From contig VXLW01000120.1 of NCBI GenBank assembly GCA_009841435.1, positions 1 to 64,000 on the forward strand: a DNA stretch of 64,000 nt. Reading direction: 5' to 3'. A model generated the notes under the pieces. That model was not told the origin of the DNA. It saw only the letters and a list, made by a program, of their open reading frames with translations, and made no database searches. This stretch comes from Dehalococcoidia bacterium. Its GTDB lineage: Bacteria > Chloroflexota > Dehalococcoidia > Tepidiformales > Tepidiformaceae. This document shows, piece by piece, positions 1 through 9,077 of the stretch (its first letter is position 1; each line of letters starts with the position of its first letter). Made by a program: the position numbers and the translations under genes.

Positions 1-28
1 GCTTCTTGTCTGGTGGTCGCGGATAGGT

Positions 29-292
29 TTATATGAGACTGCGCCGGGGGATGGGGCGGGTGTAGCCCCAGACCTCGAGCTGGACGAAGTCCTGGCGGTC
101 GATGAGCCACCAGAGCGCGGCGGCGGGGTCGGGCACCTTCTGGAGGGTGGCGAGGAAGTCGCCCCAGATGAGGAGGCCGCCGGCCTTAAGGCACCCGATG
201 ACGTCGCAGTAGAGCTGGGCGGCGCGGGGCATGTCGCTGGCGCTGACGGCGAACTGGGCGACGCCGGGGTCGGGACCGTGGTCGGTGGTCAT
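29..292 (-). pseudogene. VOC/glyoxalase-family N-terminal fragment
   Basis: The 87 codons resemble the first beta-alpha half of a vicinal-oxygen-chelate (glyoxalase/bleomycin-resistance) domain: 'FAVSASDMPRAAQLYCDVIG' at residues 14-33 and 'VQLEVWGYTRPIPR' near the end. Full VOC proteins run to 120-160 residues. Here the frame meets a TAA just after 'RRSLI', and the bases beyond the stop still read as plausible family sequence (TYPRPPDKK) up to the window edge. I infer a nonsense-interrupted or truncated gene. The window edge prevents seeing whether the second half follows. Confidence 0.5.
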
Positions 293-328
293 GGGCAGCC
301 TCCGGGGGTGGGAGCGCGATTGTACGGC

Positions 329-1789
329 TCAGGCGGCGGCAGCGAAGGGGCGGCGAGGCGGGGGGGAGAACACGATCAGGAGAGCGCCGGCGAGGGCGAT
401 AACGGCGAGGATGAAGAAGCCGGTCTCGAAGCCGCCGGTGAAATCGCGCATGAGGCCGGCGAAGAGGGGGCCGGTCATCATGCCGGAGGTCATGACGAGC
501 TGGGAGAGCCCCATGATCTTGCCGAAGTCGCGGGGACCGAAGTAGTCGGCGCGGAGGGCGAGCAGAACGGGGCCGCGGACACCCCAGGCGAGTCCGTGCA
601 GGAGAGCGAAGACGAAGATCATCCAGAGGGCGTTGGCAGCGACGAGGATGAGGATGGCGATGCCCGCGGTGATCATCGCGCCGGCTCCGAGGGCGCGCTT
701 GTTCACGCGGTCCCCGAGGATGCCGCCGGCAAGCGTGCCCACGACCATGGCGATGGGGATGATGCTCTGGATGATGCCGGCCTCGGTGAAGGAATACCCG
801 AGGCTTTCCGTGAGGTGCGTGATGAGGTGGACCATGACCGCGGAGACGACGAGGAGGGCGGACCCGTGGCCCAGTGAGATGAACCAGAACTGGCGCGTCC
901 TGAGGGCCTCGCCGACGGTGAAGCCCGAGGCCTCATGGGGAACTTCGGCGACGGTGCCGGGGCCAGCGGAGGTGGAGCGTTCGGGGGGAGGAGCGCCATC
1001 GATGCGCTCGCCGTAGTCCTCGGGGCGCGTGCGGATGAGCTGGGAGGCGGGCAGGCCGAGGGCGAGCACGATGAGGCCCGAGCTAAGGGCCGTCGTGCGC
1101 CAGCCGAAGGCCTCGATCGCGAGCACGACGACGGCGACGATCACCCCACCGATGGCGAAGCCACCGGTGATGAAGCTGATGGCCGTGGCGCGGTAGCGTT
1201 CGAACCAGTTGACGATGGCGACCATGACGGAGAGGAAGCCGCCGAGGCTCATCCCGATCGCAACGACGAAGAGGGTGGGGAAGAGGTGGCCCAGCTCGGA
1301 TATCCGGCTGAAGAGGATGAGCCCGCCCGCGAGGATCACGAGTCCGACGCGGATGACGGCGCGGGGCCCGAAGCGGTCGGTCAGATACCCCTGGCCGGGG
1401 CCGACGACGCCGTTCGTGCCCTGGATGGTGGAGTAACCGAGCGCGAGCATCGTGCTGCTCCAGCCGAACTCGGTCTTGAAGACGGCGACGTAGGCGCCGT
1501 AGGCATGCATGACAAGGGCGCCGATGAGGGCGTTGAGGACCATGCCCGCGCCGACGATCCACCAGCCATAGAAGAGCTGGCTGGGGTGCGCGACTTGCTG
1601 CAGTCCCGGCAGGCGAGCGAGAACGGGAGCCTCCCCATGGCGACGACGCTGCGGCGCGCCCGCCCGATGGTAGCAGCGCCGTCCGGTTGGGGATGCAGGC
1701 GGCAGGCGAGGGGATTGCCCAGTGCTTGCTCTCAGTGGCAGAGTGGTCCCGTGCCAATGAAAATCACGGTCAAGAACGTACCGCCCCAC
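329..1789 (-). CDS. MFS transporter, monocarboxylate/oxalate-formate antiporter type
   Basis: Twelve-helix major facilitator protein of the inner membrane. The conserved N-terminal 'FYGWWIVGAGMVLNA' marks TM1, and 'GILGDRVNKRALG' corresponds to the inter-helix loop after TM8. This subgroup (MCT/OFA-like) usually carries small carboxylates; the substrate cannot be read here. The start is uncertain. The only in-frame conventional start upstream of TM1 is a GTG at 1789, which would overlap the antitoxin gene on the opposite strand by 33 bp and add about 65 residues with no family resemblance. The next ATG (1543) would remove half of TM1. A CTG near 1603 would fit the family best. Confidence 0.8.
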   Translation of the reverse strand: MGRYVLDRDFHWHGTTLPLRASTGQSPRLPPASPTGRRCYHRAGAPQRRRHGEAPVLARLPGLQQVAHPSQLFYGWWIVGAGMVLNALIGALVMHAYGAYVAVFKTEFGWSSTMLALGYSTIQGTNGVVGPGQGYLTDRFGPRAVIRVGLVILAGGLILFSRISELGHLFPTLFVVAIGMSLGGFLSVMVAIVNWFERYRATAISFITGGFAIGGVIVAVVVLAIEAFGWRTTALSSGLIVLALGLPASQLIRTRPEDYGERIDGAPPPERSTSAGPGTVAEVPHEASGFTVGEALRTRQFWFISLGHGSALLVVSAVMVHLITHLTESLGYSFTEAGIIQSIIPIAMVVGTLAGGILGDRVNKRALGAGAMITAGIAILILVAANALWMIFVFALLHGLAWGVRGPVLLALRADYFGPRDFGKIMGLSQLVMTSGMMTGPLFAGLMRDFTGGFETGFFILAVIALAGALLIVFSPPPRRPFAAAA

Positions 1790-1987
1790 GTTCGGGACGA
1801 GTTGGCGGCCCAGGCAGCGCGGAAGGGTCAGTCGATGCAGGCGTTCCTTCTTGACGAGCTGACGCGGCTTGCCTCGGAGCCCTGGGCTGACGATTTGCGG
1901 GGCGAGGCTCGGAGAGGCGCGCGGTCCCAGAAAACCCAGCCAGCGGACATCTCCATGGTCGAGGCATCGGAGGCAGAACGGACGTGA
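1757..1987 (+). CDS. Orphan FitA-like ribbon-helix-helix antitoxin
   Basis: A 76-residue protein whose first 40 residues (MKITVKNVPPHVRDELA, then 'RKGQSMQAFLLDEL') are the ribbon-helix-helix DNA-binding segment of FitA/VapB-type antitoxins. The C-terminal 35 residues are polar and would be the toxin-binding tail. In this family the next gene is normally a PIN-domain ribonuclease (FitB/VapC) overlapping or within a few bases. Here the following ORF (2018) has no PIN features, so the antitoxin appears to have lost its partner. The ATG at 1757 starts exactly at the family N-terminus. Confidence 0.75.
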   Translation: MKITVKNVPPHVRDELAAQAARKGQSMQAFLLDELTRLASEPWADDLRGEARRGARSQKTQPADISMVEASEAERT

Positions 1988-2017
1988 CCCACGCTGTTCG
2001 CGGTGCGTCCCTCGGCT

Positions 2018-3421
2018 ATGGCTAGGTTCTTTGCAGTAGGTTGCGGCCCGCTACATGCCGACTCAGGAGCGGAATTGTACGAGCACGGCCAAGAGGTGTC
2101 GTTGGATGACGCCGATGTCGTTTTCTTCGGATTGCCGGAAGCGCCTTGGGAGCCCAAACGCTACAGGGGAAAGCCATCCTTGGACGATGATGACTCGTTT
2201 CGATACAAGGCCCTATTGAGCCGGTGGCGTACCGAGCTCCTCTCAGCACTACGAGCAGGCAAGACTGTCTTCGTCGAACTCACGTCCCCGGATGTTGTCT
2301 ACGCTGGCACCGGTGAGGTTCAGCGCAGCGGTACAGGCCGAAACGCCGAGAAGACGCGTCTCGTAGAGGAAGTGTCGAGTTTGGCCGCAATTCCCTACGA
2401 CCTTGATGGCATTGTGATAGGCGAAGGCCACGAGATTCGGCGTGTGCCTGCTTCCCGCTTGCTGAGTTCGTATTGGACGAAGTTTGGGTCACTGTCGTGG
2501 TACGAGATGCGTTTCGCTAAACAACAGGGGTTGAAACCACTCCTAACGAGCAGAAACTCCGAGCAACTGGTGGGCGCAGTCGTCGCTGCGGAGGGAGGGG
2601 GCCACTTGGTATTACTGCCAGCCGTGTACCTCGGAGAACACGACGATGCCACCGAGGGAGGAGACAGCAGCGCTGGCGAAGCCAGCTTCCGTCTGAATTC
2701 CATTGACTTCGTCCAGCGGCTATTGGGAGTCGACTCGGAACTCAGGGGAACCCCTTCCTCGCCCCCACCAGGCTGGGCCACAGGCACTGCGTACGAGACC
2801 GCCACTCAACGCAAACTGCGAGAGGACCTCCTTAAAGCCCAGGCAGAAGAGGAAGCGGCGCGAAGGCACAAGGAGGAAATTGAGAGTGCACTTCAGGATG
2901 CCAGCTCGCTGCAGGGGCTGCTGTTTGGCCAGGGTCGACAACTCGAAGAGGCCGTCCTCCGTGCACTCAGGTTAATGGGTATCGAAGCCCAGAGGCACGT
3001 GGACGACGAATCTGAGTTTGACGCCGTCTTCGGTATCGATGGGCAGCGATTCCTGGGTGAGACAGAGGGACGGGACAGGGCTGCGATCGATATCGACAAG
3101 ATCACTCAACTTGAGCGAAACATTGGCGAGGACTTTACCCGAGACGAAGTCGCAGAACATGCGCGGGGAGTTCTCTTCGGAAATCCGCAACGCCTTACCG
3201 CTCCGGGCGAGCGAGAGAAGACGTTCACACCCAAATGCATGACCAGTGCTGAGCGAAACCAATTCGCCCTTGTCTTGACTCACCAGATGTTCGGGCCAGC
3301 TGCCTACCTCGAAGCCACCGCCGACCAGAAGTACGCGGAGGATTGCCGAACGGCCATCACAAGTGCCAAAGGGCAGGTCGTTCAGTTCCCTGAGGTGCCC
3401 AGCACCGACGGCGACGCGTGA
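2018..3421 (+). CDS. Unknown protein: N-terminal alpha/beta domain, coiled coil, nuclease-like C-terminus
   Basis: I cannot name this 467-residue protein. Residues 1-235 look like an alpha/beta fold with hydrophobic strands ('ADVVFFGLP', 'GKTVFVEL', 'GHLVLLPAV'), reminiscent of class-I glutamine amidotransferase-like ligand domains. Residues 265-295 form an acidic/basic coiled coil. From about 300 the pattern 'GRQLEEAVLRALRLMGIEA', then 'EFDAVF', 'FLGETEGRDRAAI' and 'ITQLERNI' resembles a PD-(D/E)XK nuclease core (D, ExE/K, downstream helix), with Arg or Glu where Lys is usual. Base composition is visibly less GC-rich than the neighbours, suggesting horizontal transfer. It starts at ATG 2018; a GTG at 2003 is also in frame. 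The role is unknown, possibly defence. Confidence 0.6.
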   Translation: MARFFAVGCGPLHADSGAELYEHGQEVSLDDADVVFFGLPEAPWEPKRYRGKPSLDDDDSFRYKALLSRWRTELLSALRAGKTVFVELTSPDVVYAGTGEVQRSGTGRNAEKTRLVEEVSSLAAIPYDLDGIVIGEGHEIRRVPASRLLSSYWTKFGSLSWYEMRFAKQQGLKPLLTSRNSEQLVGAVVAAEGGGHLVLLPAVYLGEHDDATEGGDSSAGEASFRLNSIDFVQRLLGVDSELRGTPSSPPPGWATGTAYETATQRKLREDLLKAQAEEEAARRHKEEIESALQDASSLQGLLFGQGRQLEEAVLRALRLMGIEAQRHVDDESEFDAVFGIDGQRFLGETEGRDRAAIDIDKITQLERNIGEDFTRDEVAEHARGVLFGNPQRLTAPGEREKTFTPKCMTSAERNQFALVLTHQMFGPAAYLEATADQKYAEDCRTAITSAKGQVVQFPEVPSTDGDA

Positions 3422-3431
3422 CGGCTACGCC

Positions 3432-4175
3432 TCATGCCCGCTCGTAGATCGAGACGTGGCCGGTGCTGGCGGAGGTGAAGGGGTTGCGGCGCCAGTCGGA
3501 CCAGCGGGAGCGGAGGCGCATGCCGGCGAGTTGGGCCATCAGGTCGAGCTCGGAGGGCCAGGCGTAGCGGATATCGACGGGGTACATCTGGACGCCTTCT
3601 GGCGTTATGTAGATATGGGATGAGGCGACCGTCTGGGTGGTGGGGTCGTGGCGGTCGAGGTCGATGGAGACGAGGTCGTGCTCGACGATGCCCGTCGAGA
3701 CACGCTGATCCCGGTCGAAGCGGGTCATGTCGGGCACGAACGCCTCGACGAGGAAGGCTCCACCGTCGGTGAGGTGCTCGGCGACGCTGCGGAAGCAGTT
3801 GACCTGAGCTTCCTGCGAGGGGAGGGCGAAGAGGGTGTTGAAGACGACGTAGATGAGGGACCAGTGCCCCTCGACCTCCATCTGCTCGAAGTCGCCAATG
3901 GTGACGGGGATGCCGTCGCCGCCCGGCTTCTCGCGCATCTTCGCGACCATCGCCTCGGAGGCGTCGACACCGTGGACTTCGACGCTGCGCCGGGCGAGGG
4001 GCGCGGCGATGCGGCCAGTGCCGATGCCGAGTTCGAGTACGCGCCCCCCGCCGGCAAGTTCCGCAAGCACGTCGACCATGGGGGCGACGACTTCGGGCGT
4101 GCTCAGATGCGCGTGGACTTCGTCGTAGATTCCGGCGAAGCGGTCGCCGTAGGTGGCGGCGTTCGGGTTGTCCAT
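3432..4175 (-). CDS. Class I SAM-dependent methyltransferase
   Basis: A 247-residue Rossmann-fold methyltransferase. Motif I is 'VLELGIGTGRIAAPLA' (about residues 46-61), followed by the acidic end of strand 2, 'VHGVDASEAMV', and motif IV around 'WSLIYVVFNTLFALPS'. The C-terminal half has the 'PVDIRYAWPSELDLMAQLAGMRL' region common in small-molecule O/N-methyltransferases of this type. The substrate cannot be inferred. A TACAGT box 28 nt upstream of the start (4210-4215) may be its -10 element. It converges with the unknown gene ending at 3421. Confidence 0.85.
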   Translation of the reverse strand: MDNPNAATYGDRFAGIYDEVHAHLSTPEVVAPMVDVLAELAGGGRVLELGIGTGRIAAPLARRSVEVHGVDASEAMVAKMREKPGGDGIPVTIGDFEQMEVEGHWSLIYVVFNTLFALPSQEAQVNCFRSVAEHLTDGGAFLVEAFVPDMTRFDRDQRVSTGIVEHDLVSIDLDRHDPTTQTVASSHIYITPEGVQMYPVDIRYAWPSELDLMAQLAGMRLRSRWSDWRRNPFTSASTGHVSIYERA

Positions 4176-4209
4176 GGCGCGTCTCTCGTGGGCAGGAGCC
4201 CTGCTAACG

Positions 4210-4215
4210 ACTGTA
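4210..4215 (-). promoter_or_regulatory. Candidate -10 box of the methyltransferase gene
   Basis: Reading leftwards the sequence is TACAGT, giving a leader of about 28 nt to the ATG at 4175. No convincing -35 is seen. Confidence 0.35.
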
Positions 4216-4259
4216 GCGCGACCTTCTCCTACGCGACGGGGCGGCGCTTCCGCGCAGGC

Positions 4260-4979
4260 TCAGGCGAGCAGGTCCGATAGCGCGGCGATGATCCTGTCCG
4301 GGCGGACCGGACTTCCTTCGGGCACACCAGCCCCGTCCGGGTCGACCCAGATTGCGTAGACGCCGACCCGCTGGGCGCCGAGGATGTCGGCGCCCAGGTT
4401 GTCGCCGACCATCCAGGCTTCCGTGGGCTCGACGCCGAGGGCCGCGAGGGCGTTCCGGAACGCACCCGCTTCGGGCTTCCCGGCACCGAACTCCCCTTCG
4501 ATCTGGATGTGGTCGAAGTAGCTTTCGAGCGCGAATCGCTCGATCTTCCCGCGCTGGGACGGGCCGTCGCCGTTGGAGAGCAGGGCGAGGCGGACGCCCG
4601 CCTCCTTCAGGCGCCCGAGGGTCTCCAGGGCGCCGGGGAAGGGCCGTATCGCCTCGTCGCGAAGGGCGGTGAAGCGGTCAGCCATATCCTCGGCCGCGGG
4701 GGAGTAGGGGAGGTCGAGGTGGCCGAGGGCCCGCCGCACGATCGTTCGACGCGTCCCGGTCATATTGAGGCGGGCGCGACGGGAGCGCTCAGCGTCGCCC
4801 CAGATCCAGTCGCGCGATTCGAGCACAGCGGCGTGGAGGGCTTCCGGAGACGCGGCCCCGAGGCGACCGGCAAACTCGCGGCAAACGCCGATCCAGGCGG
4901 CGTCGGGGTTCCGGTGGGCGTCCAGAATGGTGTCGTCGAGGTCGACGAGGAGGGCACGGGGAAGGTTCACGTCATTCAC
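4260..4979 (-). CDS. HAD-superfamily hydrolase (haloacid dehalogenase-like phosphatase)
   Basis: A 239-residue HAD enzyme. Motif I is 'LLVDLDDTILD' (residues 10-20), with Asp nucleophile and general acid. Motif II is 'LALLSNGD', motif III is the Lys in 'GAGKPEAGAF', and motif IV is 'WMVGDNLGADILGA'. The architecture matches the YjjG/phosphoglycolate phosphatase-like branch with an alpha-helical C1 cap; the substrate is unknown. It lies 3 nt downstream of fumC on the same strand, so the two are probably co-transcribed. Confidence 0.87.
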   Translation of the reverse strand: MNDVNLPRALLVDLDDTILDAHRNPDAAWIGVCREFAGRLGAASPEALHAAVLESRDWIWGDAERSRRARLNMTGTRRTIVRRALGHLDLPYSPAAEDMADRFTALRDEAIRPFPGALETLGRLKEAGVRLALLSNGDGPSQRGKIERFALESYFDHIQIEGEFGAGKPEAGAFRNALAALGVEPTEAWMVGDNLGADILGAQRVGVYAIWVDPDGAGVPEGSPVRPDRIIAALSDLLA

Positions 4980-4982
4980 TCA

Positions 4983-6371
4983 TCAAGGGCGGGTCATGTC
5001 CTCGGGTCGGACCCACTCGGCGAACTGCTCCTCGGTCAGCAGGCCGAGCGCAAGGCCGGCCTCGAGCAGGGTGCTGTTGTCGGCGTGGGCCTTCTTCGCG
5101 ATGGCGGCGGCGTTGTCGTAGCCGATGTGCGGGTTGAGCGCAGTGACGAGCATCAGGGAGGAGCGCATGAGCTCGTCGATCCGGGACAGGTTGGGCTCGG
5201 CGCCGGCGATGCAGTTGTCGGTGAAGGAGACGGCCGCATCGCCGAGCAGGCGGATGCTCTGCAGGTTGTTGAAGGCGATGACGGGCTTGAAGACGTTGAG
5301 CTCAAAGTGGCCGGTGGCTCCGGCGACGGAGACCGAGACGGCGTTCCCGATAACCTGCGCGCAGACCATGGTCATGGCCTCGGACTGTGTGGGGTTGACC
5401 TTGCCGGGCATGATCGAGGAGCCGGGCTCGTTCGCGGGGAGCTGCAGCTCGCCGAGGCCGGCGCGCGGGCCGGAGCCGAGCATGCGCACGTCGTTCGCGA
5501 TCTTCATGAGGGACACGGCGATGGTGTTGAGGGCGCCGGCCAGCTCGACCTGGGCGTCATGCGCGGCGAGGGCTTCGAACTTGTTGGGGGCGGTCACGAA
5601 GGGGAGGCCGGTGTAGCGGGCAATCTCCTCCGCCACGCGTCCGGCGTACTCGGGGTGCGAGTTGATTCCGGTGCCCACGGCGGTCCCGCCGAGGGCGAGC
5701 TCGTAAAGGCGCGGGAGGACCTGCTCGGCGCGTTCGATACCGTAGGAGACCTGCTGCACGTAGCCGCTGAACTCCTGCCCGAGCGTAAGCGGAACCGCGT
5801 CCATGAAGTGGGTGCGGCCAATCTTGACGATCTCGGACCACTCGTCGGCCTTCTGCTGGAGGGCGTCGCGCAGGTGCCGGAGGCCGGGGACGAGGTGGTG
5901 CACGGTCTGTTCGGCGGTGGCGACGGCCATGGCCCCGGGGAAGACGTCGTTCGAGGACTGCGACATGTTGACGTGGTCGTTGGGGTGGACGGGCGACTTG
6001 GAGCCGATCTCCCCGCCCAGGAGCTCGATGGCCCGGTTCGAGATGACCTCGTTTCCGTTCATGTTGGATTGCGTGCCCGACCCGGTCTGCCAGACGACAA
6101 GGGGGAAGTGGTCGTCGAGATCGCCGTCGATGACCTGCTGGGCGGCGGTGCGAATGGCGCCGGCGAGCTCGGCATCGAGCTTGCCCAGCTCCTGGTTGGC
6201 CGTCGCGGAGGCGTGCTTGACGATCCCGAGGGCGCGGAGGAGGGGTCGGGGCATGCGTTCGCCGCCGATGCGGAAGTTCTGCAGGGAGCGCTGGGTCTGG
6301 GCGCCCCAGTAGCGATCGGCGGGAACCTCGACGGTTCCCATCGTGTCGGACTCGATGCGGATGTCGGTCAC
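4983..6371 (-). CDS. fumC: Class II fumarate hydratase
   Basis: Fumarase C interconverts fumarate and L-malate in the TCA cycle; it is a cytosolic homotetramer with no Fe-S cluster. The 462-residue length is typical. The family signature '[13 protein letters not shown]' is present, as are '[10 protein letters not shown]' and '[16 protein letters not shown]'. The start is the GTG at 6371 ([12 protein letters not shown]...), which matches the family N-terminus and has a GAGGAG Shine-Dalgarno about 6 nt upstream. The open frame continues a further 47 codons without family similarity. Aspartase and argininosuccinate lyase share the fold, but '[18 protein letters not shown]' near the N-terminus is class II fumarase. 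Confidence 0.95.
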   Translation of the reverse strand: MTDIRIESDTMGTVEVPADRYWGAQTQRSLQNFRIGGERMPRPLLRALGIVKHASATANQELGKLDAELAGAIRTAAQQVIDGDLDDHFPLVVWQTGSGTQSNMNGNEVISNRAIELLGGEIGSKSPVHPNDHVNMSQSSNDVFPGAMAVATAEQTVHHLVPGLRHLRDALQQKADEWSEIVKIGRTHFMDAVPLTLGQEFSGYVQQVSYGIERAEQVLPRLYELALGGTAVGTGINSHPEYAGRVAEEIARYTGLPFVTAPNKFEALAAHDAQVELAGALNTIAVSLMKIANDVRMLGSGPRAGLGELQLPANEPGSSIMPGKVNPTQSEAMTMVCAQVIGNAVSVSVAGATGHFELNVFKPVIAFNNLQSIRLLGDAAVSFTDNCIAGAEPNLSRIDELMRSSLMLVTALNPHIGYDNAAAIAKKAHADNSTLLEAGLALGLLTEEQFAEWVRPEDMTRP

Positions 6372-6468
6372 TTCGGACTCCTCAGGCTGGTCTGGCCATG
6401 ATGGGGCGCTTCGGCCACCCGCGCTCTTCGGCTGTAGTCTGTCAGGGGTGTCGCACTTCAGCGTGAAC

Positions 6469-6486
6469 GTGCTCCGGGGAGAGCAC
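6469..6486 (+). promoter_or_regulatory. Hairpin presenting the Shine-Dalgarno of the ABC permease gene
   Basis: A perfect inverted repeat, GTGCTC-cggggA-GAGCAC, ends 2 nt before the GTG start at 6489 and holds the GGGGAG ribosome-binding motif in its loop and 3' arm. A TAGTCT box at 6435-6440 is a candidate -10. Folding could modulate translation; that is inference. Confidence 0.35.
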
Positions 6487-6488
6487 AA

Positions 6489-7271
6489 GTGATCGAGTGG
6501 GGCTACGTGCACGCCTTCGTGGGGTCGTACACGAAAGGGCTGCGCGAGGGCCGCGACTTCGACGCGTTCCTGATGGGGCTGGCCACGGGGGTGCCGACGG
6601 CGGCGGTGGTGGCGTGGGTGGCGAACTCACGCGGGGACGAAGCGATTTTCACCTACCTGTGCGTGGGGGTCGTGCTGTTCGGGGTCTGGAACGGGGCGGC
6701 CTTCCGGACGGGGTTCTCGCTGGAGACGGAGTTTTCCCTGGGGACGTTCGGACCGAGCCTGCTGACGCGCGCGCCGCTCTTCGTGATCCTCGCGGGGCGG
6801 GTCGCCTCCGACCTGACCCTCGGACTGGTGGCGGCGGTCGGCGGCGTCCTCACGATCGTGGCCATCGCGGACGTGCCACTCCAGGTCGCGAACGTACCGC
6901 TGTTCGCCCTCTCGGCCGTTTTCGGGTACGTCACGCTGCTGTGCCTCGGGCTGCTGCTCTCACCGCTGATGGTGCTCTCGCGAGAGCGAAGCGGTTTCAC
7001 GAACGCCGTGCGGCCCTTCGCCGCCGTCATCAGCGGCTTCACGTTCGCGGCTCCGGTGCTTCCCATAGGCCTTGAGGTGTTCACCTGGTTCTGGCCGACA
7101 GCCTGGGCAATGCGGGCGGTTGACGGCTCGATCCGCGGGGCACCGTGGGGGGAGATTGCCGGCCAGCTGGCGCTGGGCGTACTGCTGATGGTGGTGTTCT
7201 TCGGGTTCGCCCAGGCGCTCTTGCGGGTGGTCGAACGCAAGGTACGAGTCTCGGGAGACCTGGCGTTGTGA
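6489..7271 (+). CDS. ABC-2 type transporter permease (first of two)
   Basis: A 260-residue integral membrane protein with about six hydrophobic helices. Its layout is that of ABC-2/DrrB-type exporter permeases: a short cytoplasmic N-terminus, paired helices, '[16 protein letters not shown]' before the late helices, and a C-terminal '[16 protein letters not shown]'. It would pair with the permease at 7271 and the ATPase at 8081 to form a heterodimeric export complex. The gene starts with GTG and its stop codon overlaps the next start (TGATG). Confidence 0.85.
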   Translation: MIEWGYVHAFVGSYTKGLREGRDFDAFLMGLATGVPTAAVVAWVANSRGDEAIFTYLCVGVVLFGVWNGAAFRTGFSLETEFSLGTFGPSLLTRAPLFVILAGRVASDLTLGLVAAVGGVLTIVAIADVPLQVANVPLFALSAVFGYVTLLCLGLLLSPLMVLSRERSGFTNAVRPFAAVISGFTFAAPVLPIGLEVFTWFWPTAWAMRAVDGSIRGAPWGEIAGQLALGVLLMVVFFGFAQALLRVVERKVRVSGDLAL

Positions 7272-8071
7272 TGATGCTGACCACCGTTCGCCGCTTCGCC
7301 CTGCAGTCGTACCTATCGTACCGGGGGCTCTTCCTGTGGCTCACACCCGTGAGCTACGTGTCGAACGTCGTGTTGCGGCCAGTGCTCGCGGTGATGATGT
7401 TCGGGTTCCTGGCGCAGTACGCCATCGATGAGGAGACGGCCCGCGTGTACGCCGTGGGGCTGGCGGGTTACTCGGTGGGACGCATCATCGCTGGGGGCGT
7501 GATGCAGTCGCTCTATCGCGACGCCGCTTTCGGGACGCTGGCGGCCGTCTACGCCTCGCCGGTGAACCGGGGGATGCTCTACTTCAGCCGCTGCATCCTG
7601 CACGTGCCCAACGCCGCCCTCGTGGCGGTGAGCGTGCTGGTGTCGGCGGCGGTGTTCCTGGACCTCGGGTTCGCGCAGGTCGACTGGGGCGGGCTGGTAG
7701 CGGCGTTCGCCGTGATGACGTTCTCCACGATGCTGTTCTCGCTGTTCGTGGCCACGCTCATCCTGCTCTCGGGCACGAACTGGGCGAACTGGATCATCAT
7801 CCTCGACGGGCTCCTGCTGAGCCTGACCGGCATCATCATCCCGACGGCGGAACTGCCCGCCGTGCTGTTCGAGATCGGGCAGATGCTGCCGGTGACGCAC
7901 GGGCTGGACGGGCTGCGGGAAGCGTTCGCGGGCGGGCCGAGCTCGGGCTACTGGCCCGACCTGGCACGTGAGGCGGTCCTGGGGCTGGGGTACGGTGTCG
8001 TGGGATTGGCACTCTTCCGGGTGGCCGAGATCCAGGCCAAGAGACGCGGCGTACTGGCGCGGGCGGGGTAG
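7271..8071 (+). CDS. ABC-2 type transporter permease (second of two)
   Basis: A 266-residue ABC-2 membrane subunit with about six transmembrane segments, including 'GLFLWLTPVSYVSNVVLRPV' and 'IILDGLLLSLTGIIIPTAELP', the latter being the re-entrant region characteristic of these exporters. The ATG at 7271 overlaps the TGA of the upstream permease; a GTG at 7268 and a second ATG at 7274 are alternatives. The substrate is unknown; neighbours give no natural-product cluster, so a lipid or drug exporter is equally possible. Confidence 0.85.
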   Translation: MMLTTVRRFALQSYLSYRGLFLWLTPVSYVSNVVLRPVLAVMMFGFLAQYAIDEETARVYAVGLAGYSVGRIIAGGVMQSLYRDAAFGTLAAVYASPVNRGMLYFSRCILHVPNAALVAVSVLVSAAVFLDLGFAQVDWGGLVAAFAVMTFSTMLFSLFVATLILLSGTNWANWIIILDGLLLSLTGIIIPTAELPAVLFEIGQMLPVTHGLDGLREAFAGGPSSGYWPDLAREAVLGLGYGVVGLALFRVAEIQAKRRGVLARAG

Positions 8072-8080
8072 GAGAGCGCG

Positions 8081-9064
8081 GTGACGGACGGGTACGCGAT
8101 CGAGTGCGACGAGCTGCGACGGGTGTTCCGCTCCCGGCGGCTGACGGGACAGGTGGAGGAGGTGGTGGCGCTCGACTCGCTTAGCCTGCAGGTGCAACCG
8201 GGCGAGGTGTACGGGGTGCTGGGGCCGAACGGGGCAGGCAAGACCACCGCCATCCGCATCTTCTCGACGCTCCTCATCCCGACGGCGGGTTCCGCGTACG
8301 TCATGGGGCACGACGTGGTGAAGGCAGCGGGGGAGGTGCGGCGGCGCATCGGCCTCATCCTCGGGGGCGAGCGGGGGCTGTACGAGCGCCTCACAGGGCG
8401 GCAGAACCTCCAGTACTTCGCCTCGCTCTACCTGATGAGCCCCCGGCGGGGCGCGGAACGGGCGGATGCCGCGCTGGAGGATGTGGGGCTGACGCACGCA
8501 GCCGATCGCAGGGTCGAGCAGTACTCGCGGGGGATGCGGCAGCGGCTGCACGTCGCGCGGGGGCTGCTCCCGGACCCTGATGTCATCTTCATGGACGAGC
8601 CCACGATCGGGCTGGACCCGGAGGCGGCGCAGGACTTCCGGCGGCTCGTGCCGGAGCTACGGGAGCGGGGCAAGACTGTGCTGCTCACGACGCACTACAT
8701 GCTGGAGGCGGACGTCCTCTGCGAGCGCATCGCCGTGATCGACCACGGGAGGCTCGTCGCGCTCGACACGCCGGAGGGATTGAAGCGGCGGTTCGGCCAG
8801 GGCCAGGTGACGGAGGCGACGCTGCGAGCGGCGACCCCGGGACTGGCGGACCGGCTGCGGGCCCTTCGCGGGGTCACGGCGATCGAGTCGGACATGGAGG
8901 GGGCGGCGCAGCGGGTGAAGGTCTATGCCGATGCGGGGCGGGACATCGCCTCCGGCCTCCGAAACCTGGCGGGGACGGACGCGATCCAGAGCGTCGTCAC
9001 TCGAGAGCCGTCGCTGGAAGAGGCGTACCTGAGCCTCATCCGGGAGAGCAGCGCCGGCGAGTAA
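8081..9064 (+). CDS. ABC transporter ATP-binding protein (DrrA-like)
   Basis: A 327-residue nucleotide-binding subunit. Walker A is 'GPNGAGKTT' (about residues 47-55), the signature is 'YSRGMRQRL', Walker B is 'DVIFMDEPT' and the H-loop is '[11 protein letters not shown]'. The C-terminal 90 residues form the small domain seen in DrrA/CcmA-type exporter ATPases. It starts with GTG, 9 nt after the permease stop, with GGAGAG as Shine-Dalgarno. It energises export through the two upstream permeases. Confidence 0.93.
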   Translation: MTDGYAIECDELRRVFRSRRLTGQVEEVVALDSLSLQVQPGEVYGVLGPNGAGKTTAIRIFSTLLIPTAGSAYVMGHDVVKAAGEVRRRIGLILGGERGLYERLTGRQNLQYFASLYLMSPRRGAERADAALEDVGLTHAADRRVEQYSRGMRQRLHVARGLLPDPDVIFMDEPTIGLDPEAAQDFRRLVPELRERGKTVLLTTHYMLEADVLCERIAVIDHGRLVALDTPEGLKRRFGQGQVTEATLRAATPGLADRLRALRGVTAIESDMEGAAQRVKVYADAGRDIASGLRNLAGTDAIQSVVTREPSLEEAYLSLIRESSAGE

Positions 9065-9077
9065 GCCGGGAGGCCCG

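Noticed and set aside
935-1756. Long open frame on the + strand running through the MFS gene into the antitoxin
   Set aside because: The acidic low-complexity translation is the antisense shadow of the MFS gene; only the last 76 codons (from 1757) are a real gene.
4509-6401. 630-residue open frame opposite the HAD and fumC genes
   Set aside because: Gly/Glu/Val-rich antisense shadow of GC-rich codons; fumC on the other strand is unmistakable.
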